Origin: Proteus alimentorum
GTDB taxonomy: Bacteria > Pseudomonadota > Gammaproteobacteria > Enterobacterales > Enterobacteriaceae
DNA length: 64,000 nt
Direction of reading: 5' to 3'
NCBI RefSeq assembly: GCF_002607735.1
Contig: NZ_NBVR01000024.1
Location: forward strand, 271,738 to 335,737
The notes under the pieces are model-generated. The model worked only from the letters and a program-made list of their open reading frames with translations, had not been told where the DNA came from and did not search any database. Made by a program: the position numbers and the translations under genes. This document shows positions 58,342 through 64,000 of the stretch, in pieces (the stretch's first letter is position 1; every line of letters starts with the position of its first letter).

Positions 58342-59502
58342 ATGCAGGCACTTATTAATAATGTGACTCGTTCATTTTCATCTATTTTTGGTTACGCACC
58401 CACACATTTTATTCAAGCGCCTGGTAGGGTAAATCTTATTGGTGAACACACTGATTATAATGATGGGTTTGTTTTGCCTTGTGCAATTAATTATCAAATG
58501 GTCGTTGCTGCGGCAAAACGAGAAGATAATACTATTCGTGTTATTGCGGTTGATTACCAAAATGAAGTTGATGAATTTAGTCTTGATAACACCATTGAGT
58601 TTTTACCTAATAAAATGTGGGCTAACTATGTTCGTGGTGTTATTCATTTTCTACAAAAAGATAACTATTCTTTTCATGGTATGGATATTGCGATATCCGG
58701 AAATATCCCTCAAGGTGCAGGGTTAAGCTCTTCCGCCGCGTTAGAAGTTGCCATTGGTCAAACGCTTAAAACACTTTATCAATTACCTATTAGCCAAAAA
58801 GAGATTGCATTAAATGGCCAAAAAGCAGAAAACCAATTTGTTGGTTGTAACTGTGGCATTATGGATCAGCTTATTTCGGCTTGTGGTGAAGAAAACCATG
58901 CACTATTAATCGATTGCCGTTCATTAGAAACGTCAGCAGTAACAATGCCCGAAAATAGAGTTGTGATGATTATCAATACCAATAAAAAGCGAGGTTTAGT
59001 TGATAGTGAGTATAATACTCGTCGCCAACAGTGTGAAGAAGCCGCTCATATTCTCAATGTGACTGCATTAAGAGATGCCACATTAGACGATTTACTTGCA
59101 AAAAAAGCATTAATGAGTGATGTGGTTTATCGTCGGGCACGCCATGTTATCACTGAAAATAGCCGTACATTAGATGCCGCAGAAGCTTTGCGCCATGGTG
59201 ATTTAACCACATTGAGTCAGTTAATGATGCAATCACATCACTCAATGCGTGATGATTTTGAAATCACAGTCAAAGAGGTTGATTCATTGGTTGAAATTGT
59301 GAAATCGGTGATTGGTGATCGTGGTGGGGTAAGAATGACAGGTGGTGGATTTGGCGGTTGTGTCGTAGCATTAATGACACCAGATTTAGTTGATAAAGTC
59401 GTTGACTCTGTTAAGGCACAATATGAAGCTAAAACGGGGTTAAAAGAAACTATCTATGTCTGCTCTGCAAGCCAAGGAGCGGGCTATTCGGAGGCAAAAT
59501 AA
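58342..59502 (+). CDS. galK: Galactokinase
   Basis: A 386-residue GHMP kinase phosphorylating galactose. Motifs: galactokinase signature [19 protein letters not shown] (about 28-46), ATP loop [15 protein letters not shown] and C-terminal [13 protein letters not shown]. Its stop codon overlaps the galM start (TAATG), a translational coupling. In E. coli galK follows galT closely; here 257 bases with an ERIC element intervene. Confidence 0.97.
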   Translation: MQALINNVTRSFSSIFGYAPTHFIQAPGRVNLIGEHTDYNDGFVLPCAINYQMVVAAAKREDNTIRVIAVDYQNEVDEFSLDNTIEFLPNKMWANYVRGVIHFLQKDNYSFHGMDIAISGNIPQGAGLSSSAALEVAIGQTLKTLYQLPISQKEIALNGQKAENQFVGCNCGIMDQLISACGEENHALLIDCRSLETSAVTMPENRVVMIINTNKKRGLVDSEYNTRRQQCEEAAHILNVTALRDATLDDLLAKKALMSDVVYRRARHVITENSRTLDAAEALRHGDLTTLSQLMMQSHHSMRDDFEITVKEVDSLVEIVKSVIGDRGGVRMTGGGFGGCVVALMTPDLVDKVVDSVKAQYEAKTGLKETIYVCSASQGAGYSEAK

Positions 59503-60572
59503 TGGCGACTAATGAGCTTCGTTTTCTTGAACCAGAACAAATGACAGCACAGCCTGCATCAGATGGAAAACCTGCGCAAATCGTGGTGCTTAAAAATCGT
59601 TTTGGTATGTCTATCTCTTTAATGGATATTGGTGCGACTTGGTTAACCTGTATTGTACCGGTTAATGGATATCGTCGAGATGTGTTATTAGGCGCTGCGG
59701 ATATGAATGCCCATAAACAACAAACAGCGTATTTGGGCGCAACGGTTGGGCGTTTTGCTAATCGCATTGCAGGAGCCAAGTTTGTATTAGAGGGGCAAGA
59801 ATATAAAATTAGTGCGAATGAAGGCAAAAATACCTTACATGGGGGTAAGCAAAACTTTAGCCATCTTCGCTGGGGGATCACCGCGCAATCTTCTCAATCC
59901 GTTACGTTTACACTGATTTCAAATGATGGAGACCAAGGGTTTCCCGGTGCTGTGAAAGTAAGCGTGACCTATACACTGACAGATAATAATGAAGTATGCA
60001 TTGATTATCAGGCAATGAGTGATAAAACCACGCCATTAAGTTTAACTAATCATGCTTATTTCAATCTTGCAGGTGAACATACTGAGCGCACTGCACTTGA
60101 GCATGATTTAAAAATTTGCGCGACTCACTATTTAAAAAATGGCAAAGGCAATATTCCTACGGGGGAGTTTGCCAGCGTAATAGGAACAGGGTTTGATTTC
60201 CGTAAATTAAAACGTGTTGGCCTTGATTTTATGGCAGATGAGTGCCAAAAAGCGGCTAATGGTTACGATCATGCGTTTATTTTAGATAAGAAAACGATTG
60301 AGGATAAAACGCCTGTGGCGACGTTAATAGCGCCAGAAGGTGAGCTTAAAATGGATGTTTTTACAACTATGCCTTCTATCCAGTTCTATACAGGTAATTT
60401 TCTGGTCGGAACAAAAGGAAAGAGTCGTCATTACGGTAATTACTCAGGATTAGCATTAGAAACACAATATTTCCCAGATGGTCCTAATCATCCAGAATGG
60501 CATGAAAATCAAGGTATTTTACCTGCAAATACAGCGTGGAATAGCCAAACAATCTATAAGTTTTACTCGTAA
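59502..60572 (+). CDS. galM: Aldose 1-epimerase (mutarotase)
   Basis: A 356-residue mutarotase interconverting alpha and beta anomers of galactose. The catalytic His in LSLTNHAYFNLAGEH and the FANRIAGAKFVLEG, NTLHGGKQNF and GLALETQYFPDGPNHPEW motifs are present. It overlaps galK by one base and is last in galETKM. The stop is followed by a combined hairpin/operator. Confidence 0.96.
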   Translation: MATNELRFLEPEQMTAQPASDGKPAQIVVLKNRFGMSISLMDIGATWLTCIVPVNGYRRDVLLGAADMNAHKQQTAYLGATVGRFANRIAGAKFVLEGQEYKISANEGKNTLHGGKQNFSHLRWGITAQSSQSVTFTLISNDGDQGFPGAVKVSVTYTLTDNNEVCIDYQAMSDKTTPLSLTNHAYFNLAGEHTERTALEHDLKICATHYLKNGKGNIPTGEFASVIGTGFDFRKLKRVGLDFMADECQKAANGYDHAFILDKKTIEDKTPVATLIAPEGELKMDVFTTMPSIQFYTGNFLVGTKGKSRHYGNYSGLALETQYFPDGPNHPEWHENQGILPANTAWNSQTIYKFYS

Positions 60573-60576
60573 CAAC

Positions 60577-60604
60577 AAAAGGAAAGTGTAAACGCTTTCC
60601 TTTT
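60577..60604 (+). terminator. Terminator of galETKM overlapping a GalR-type half operator
   Basis: A perfect 10-bp stem AAAAGGAAAG / CTTTCCTTTT with loop TGTAAACG. The 16-mer GTGTAAACGCTTTCCT at 60586-60601 also fits the GalR consensus except at its last bases. Confidence 0.65.
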
Positions 60605-60755
60605 CACTATTTATTTGATCTTTTTACTTTTTAAATTTCACTTCTTCGCAGATAATCAAGCCACTTAAATTCTATTACTCTCTTTTTTCTTTGTTTGTAG
60701 ATTAACGGTTCGTTATTTCTTAACCATGAATAAAGGTGATCCATAAGGAGTGGAT

Positions 60756-61766
60756 ATGGCGACAATCAAAGATGTCGCGAAAGAAGCGGGTGTTTCTGTC
60801 GCGACGGTATCTAGGGTCATTAATAACTCGCCGAAAGCAAGTCAAGCATCTATCGAAACTGTTAATGCTGCGATGCAAAAATTAGGCTATCGACCCAATG
60901 CGGCAGCAAGGGCTTTGGTTAGCCAAAGTACGCAAACTTTGGGTGTTTTAGTGCATGATGTTTCTGATCCCTTTTTTGGCACACTGGTTAAAGCGGTTGA
61001 TAACGTTGCAAGACAATCAGGGAAACACATCTTGGTTTGTAATGGTTATCATGATGCTCAAGATGAGCGACAATCTATTGAATTATTGATTAATAGTCGC
61101 TGTGATGGTCTTGTGATCCATTCAAAAGCACTCTCTGATGAAGAGTTGCTGGCTTATGCTCATGAAGTTAAAAGCATGGTATTGATTAACCGTTTTATTC
61201 CTGAAATTGCCGAACGCTGTGTCGCTTTAGATAATTATAAAGGGGCATGGATGGCAACAGAGCATCTTATTCGTCAAGGCCATACTAAAATCGCGTATAT
61301 TTCATCTACTCATCATATTGAAGATACAACTCAGCGCCTTGCGGGTTATAAAGCTGCATTAGAAGCGAATAATATCTCATTACCTGAAAGTTATATTGAG
61401 TATGGTGAGCCTGAAGGCGAAGGCGGTGAAAAAGCAATGATGCATCTGCTAACGAAATCAATCGATTTTACAGCCGTAGTGACTTACAACGATTTTATGG
61501 CTGCAGGGGCTTTATCTGTTCTTGATGAAAATGAAATCCCTGTCCCTGAAAAAATCTCAGTTATTGGCTTTGATGATGTATTAATTGCACGCTATATTCA
61601 CCCTCGTTTAACCACAGTGCGTTATCCTGTACAAATGATGGCAGAGCAAGCCGCAACACTCGCTATCCGGCTGTCTAAAGGCGAAGTGCTCGAACAAAAA
61701 CAACGTATTTTTTCACCAACGCTAGTTCAGCGTAATTCTGTTTTTAATCTTAGCCACCTCTCTTAA
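60756..61766 (+). CDS. galR: LacI-family galactose regulator GalR/GalS
   Basis: 336 residues from the ATG at 60756 (AAGGAG upstream; an in-frame GTG at 60750 overlaps that site). N-terminal LacI helix-turn-helix ATIKDVAKEAGVSVATVSRV, hinge helix NAAARALVSQ, and a periplasmic-binding-type sugar domain. VSDPFFGTLVKAVD, HSKALSDEELL and YNDFMAAGALSVL match both GalR and GalS of E. coli, so the choice between them is open. Its location right behind galETKM and ahead of a sugar symporter, with several matching operators around, supports its role as local galactose repressor. Confidence 0.9.
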   Translation: MATIKDVAKEAGVSVATVSRVINNSPKASQASIETVNAAMQKLGYRPNAAARALVSQSTQTLGVLVHDVSDPFFGTLVKAVDNVARQSGKHILVCNGYHDAQDERQSIELLINSRCDGLVIHSKALSDEELLAYAHEVKSMVLINRFIPEIAERCVALDNYKGAWMATEHLIRQGHTKIAYISSTHHIEDTTQRLAGYKAALEANNISLPESYIEYGEPEGEGGEKAMMHLLTKSIDFTAVVTYNDFMAAGALSVLDENEIPVPEKISVIGFDDVLIARYIHPRLTTVRYPVQMMAEQAATLAIRLSKGEVLEQKQRIFSPTLVQRNSVFNLSHLS

Positions 61767-61840
61767 TTACCTCATTTACTTTTTAATCTCGTCGATCCTC
61801 TTAATGGTTTTCACATTAAGAGGTTATGCTCAATTAGTCT

Positions 61841-61856
61841 GTGTAATCGTTATCAT
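61841..61856. promoter_or_regulatory. Distal GalR-type operator upstream of the symporter
   Basis: GTGTAATCGTTATCAT fits GTGKAANCGNTTNCAC with two mismatches. It lies 193 bases upstream of the second site at 62034. A weaker half-site (GGTAATCGTTTG) lies at 61952-61963. Confidence 0.6.
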
Positions 61857-62033
61857 TTCTGGGGCCTTTTTCAACGATTATTTGAATATCTGAAATTTGT
61901 TAAATAAAGCTATTATCATATTTTAAGCTTATATCTTGCTTTGTTCGTCATGGTAATCGTTTGTTTTTCTATTTTATGATCCATTTACGTAACATAAGCA
62001 ATAAATTTGTGAACAGAGTAACGGAAAAAGAGT

Positions 62034-62049
62034 GTGAAAACGTTTACAT
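62034..62049. promoter_or_regulatory. Proximal GalR-type operator upstream of the symporter
   Basis: GTGAAAACGTTTACAT fits the GalR consensus with two mismatches and lies 40 bases before the symporter start codon, where binding would block transcription. Confidence 0.72.
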
Positions 62050-62089
62050 TAAAATCCTATTCTCTCTATGGGTCTGAAAGGAAAATATT

Positions 62090-63724
62090 ATGCATACAGA
62101 AGGTGTTGGGTTAAGCACAATAGATTATGCAATTTTTGCCCTCTATGTCGTCATCATTATTAGTCTAGGATTGTGGGTTTCTCGTTCAAAGGATGGTGAG
62201 AAAAAAGGAACAAAGGACTATTTCTTAGCAGGTAAAACCCTTCCTTGGTGGGCAATTGGTTCTTCGCTTATTGCCGCTAATATTTCAGCAGAACAATTTA
62301 TTGGTATGTCTGGCTCTGGTTTCTCCATTGGACTTGCTATTGCTTCTTATGAATGGATGGCAGCGCTGACATTAATTATTGTTGCTAAATACTTTTTACC
62401 TGTCTTTATCGAAAAAGGTATTTATACCATTCCAGAATTTGTTGAGAATCGTTTTAAAAGCCGTAACTTAAAAACCATTCTTGCCGTGTTCTGGCTGGCA
62501 TTATTTATCTTTGTTAATTTAACATCGGTACTTTATTTAGGTTCATTGGCATTAGAAACCATCCTTGGTGTACCAATGATGTATGCCATTATTGGTTTAG
62601 CATTGTTTGCGGTTATCTATTCACTCTATGGTGGACTTTCTGCTGTTGCGTGGACAGACGTGGTACAAGTGTTCTTCCTTATCCTTGGTGGCTTATTTAC
62701 CACTGTATTAGCCGTCAGCTATATTGGTGGAGATGGTGGGATCATGGAAGGGTTGAGCAAAATGACACAAGCCGCACCAGATCACTTTAAAATGATCTTA
62801 GAGAAAGATAATCCGCAATTTATGAACTTACCAGGGATCGCGGTATTGATTGGTGGTTTATGGGTGGCTAATCTCTATTATTGGGGTTTTAACCAATACA
62901 TTATTCAACGTGCTTTAGCTGCAAAATCTATAAATGAAGCACAAAAAGGGCTAGTGTTTGCTGCATTCTTAAAACTTATCGTGCCTGTCCTTGTTGTTGT
63001 GCCGGGTATTGCTGCATTTGTTATTACTACTAACCCTGAATTAATGGCGGGTTTAGGTACAATGGCACAAGAACATATTCCAACGTTATCACAAGCGGAT
63101 AAAGCCTATCCTTGGTTAACTCAGTTCTTACCTGTAGGTGCAAAAGGTATTGTGTTTGCTGCACTTGCCGCTGCAATAGTTTCATCTTTAGCATCTATGC
63201 TTAACTCTATCGCGACTATTTTCACGATGGATATCTATAAAGAATATATTGGGCCAAAAGCTTCTGAAACACGTTTAGTTAACGTGGGTCGTATTAGTGC
63301 CGTTGTTGCGTTAATTATTGCTTGCTTTATTGCGCCATTATTAGGTGGTATCGATCAGGCATTCCAATATATTCAGGAATATACAGGCTTAGTTAGCCCA
63401 GGCATTTTAGCTGTATTCCTATTAGGTTTATTCTGGAAAAAAACGAATGCAAAAGGTGCAATCATTGGTGTGGTTTTATCTATACCGTTTGCGTTGTTCT
63501 TAAAATTAATGCCATTAGGTATGCCATTCCTTGATCAAATGATGTACACCTTTATGTTTACTACTGTGGTGATTGCTTTAGTGAGTTTAACCTCGACTAA
63601 AACGGATGACAGTGTAGGAGCGATTGCATTAACAGATAAAACCTTTAAAACACAAAGTGGATTCAATATTGCTTCTTACGCCATCATGGTCATCTTGTGT
63701 GTGCTTTATGCCGTATTCTGGTAA
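62090..63724 (+). CDS. Sodium/galactose symporter, vSGLT-like (SSS family)
   Basis: A 544-residue inner-membrane protein with about 14 hydrophobic helices, nearly collinear with the structurally characterised Vibrio sodium/galactose transporter vSGLT: KDYFLAGKTLPWWAIGSSLI, AANISAEQFIGMSGSG, FVNLTSVLYLGSLALETILG, YYWGFNQYIIQRALAAKS and AALAAAIVSSLASMLNSIAT all align. It imports galactose or glucose with Na+. It stands directly behind galR with GalR-type operators in its promoter, so it is probably the galactose uptake route of this regulon, with no GalP or Mgl gene in the window. Confidence 0.92.
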   Translation: MHTEGVGLSTIDYAIFALYVVIIISLGLWVSRSKDGEKKGTKDYFLAGKTLPWWAIGSSLIAANISAEQFIGMSGSGFSIGLAIASYEWMAALTLIIVAKYFLPVFIEKGIYTIPEFVENRFKSRNLKTILAVFWLALFIFVNLTSVLYLGSLALETILGVPMMYAIIGLALFAVIYSLYGGLSAVAWTDVVQVFFLILGGLFTTVLAVSYIGGDGGIMEGLSKMTQAAPDHFKMILEKDNPQFMNLPGIAVLIGGLWVANLYYWGFNQYIIQRALAAKSINEAQKGLVFAAFLKLIVPVLVVVPGIAAFVITTNPELMAGLGTMAQEHIPTLSQADKAYPWLTQFLPVGAKGIVFAALAAAIVSSLASMLNSIATIFTMDIYKEYIGPKASETRLVNVGRISAVVALIIACFIAPLLGGIDQAFQYIQEYTGLVSPGILAVFLLGLFWKKTNAKGAIIGVVLSIPFALFLKLMPLGMPFLDQMMYTFMFTTVVIALVSLTSTKTDDSVGAIALTDKTFKTQSGFNIASYAIMVILCVLYAVFW

Positions 63725-63781
63725 TAGTAAAATTGTAATTTGTTAATTTTCTAAATCTAAAAATACTCTACAAAACGATAC

Positions 63782-63815
63782 AAAGCAGATGGTTATGCCA
63801 TCTGCTTTTTTTTTT
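63782..63815 (+). terminator. Rho-independent terminator of the symporter gene
   Basis: 11-bp stem AAAGCAGATGG / CCATCTGCTTT with a five-base loop, followed by ten T. Confidence 0.92.
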
Positions 63816-63931
63816 GTGTTCAAGATCCACTATTTCTGTATTTAATCGGGATAGTACTAATTTGCTTTGATACAGATTAAAAAAAAACACTAAATATGAA
63901 AAGAAAATCATTCTCATGAATATTTGATTAA

Positions 63932-63950
63932 GATAATATTAATCATTCTC
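63932..63950. promoter_or_regulatory. Fur box before the gene at the right edge
   Basis: GATAATATTAATCATTCTC matches 16 of 19 positions of the Fur consensus GATAATGATAATCATTATC. A partial second copy (AAATCATTCTCATGAA, about 63905-63920) lies just upstream. Confidence 0.75.
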
Positions 63951-63984
63951 ATTACTATAACTGTTATTGATTCAGGGAACTGCT

Positions 63985-64000
63985 ATGAACTTTAAAATGG
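63985..64000 (+). CDS. Start of an iron-regulated gene (runs off right edge)
   Basis: Only five codons are visible: ATG AAC TTT AAA ATG. An AGGGA ribosome binding site lies eight bases upstream and a Fur box 35 bases upstream. Product unknown; an iron-uptake protein is likely from the regulation alone. Confidence 0.5.

Overview
The window reads as chromosomal DNA of an enterobacterium of the Proteus/Morganellaceae type. It is AT-rich. The housekeeping proteins are close to their E. coli counterparts and largely syntenic with them. It also carries a swarming-associated bactofilin of the CcmA type and ERIC repeats. The species is not resolved. No insertion sequence, phage, integrase (other than the housekeeping recombinase XerD) or CRISPR array was seen.

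Layout. 1-1559 (minus strand): the N-terminal end of a very large MARTX/RtxA toxin gene running off the left edge, preceded by a small RtxH-like gene. About 2.2-11.2 kb: housekeeping block acnB-yacL, mscS, argO, yggE, argP, rpiA, serA. 11.3-16.9 kb (minus strand): rtxB-rtxD-rtxE, a type I export system with two ABC proteins, inserted between serA and fau; it matches the dedicated MARTX exporter layout. 17-38.2 kb: fau, 6S RNA, zapA, ygfB, pepP, ubiH, ubiI, gcvTHP, an HD phosphohydrolase, ygfZ, sdhE, ygfX, fldB, xerD, dsbC, recJ, prfB (with its programmed frameshift), lysS and tRNA-Gly(CCC).

38.2-54.4 kb is an accessory region: a chemoreceptor behind a sigma-28 type promoter, two paralogous IraP-like small proteins, an FMN reductase, a lipoprotein plus a 900-residue coiled-coil protein ending in an FKBP-like fold, an ExsD-like/ExsA-like pair of type III secretion regulators with no secretion genes nearby, ccmA, a GNAT acetyltransferase, ygbA, SOS-controlled dinI, yecH, ydcH, ecotin, uspF and a cation diffusion facilitator. 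54.4-63.7 kb: ghrB and a complete galactose unit (galETKM, a GalR/GalS regulator, a vSGLT-like sodium/sugar symporter) with several GalR-type operators and an ERIC element inside the operon. A Fur-boxed gene starts at the right edge.

How the parts work together. The most notable inference is a MARTX toxin locus split in two by about 9.7 kb of core genes (toxin plus RtxH-like gene on one side, exporter on the other), without an rtxC acyltransferase in the visible part. The second is the isolated ExsA/ExsD-like activator/anti-activator pair. The third is a self-contained galactose regulon in which enzymes, regulator and symporter share operator sequences. Family calls come from reading the proteins and comparing them with remembered family members; no database search was run.
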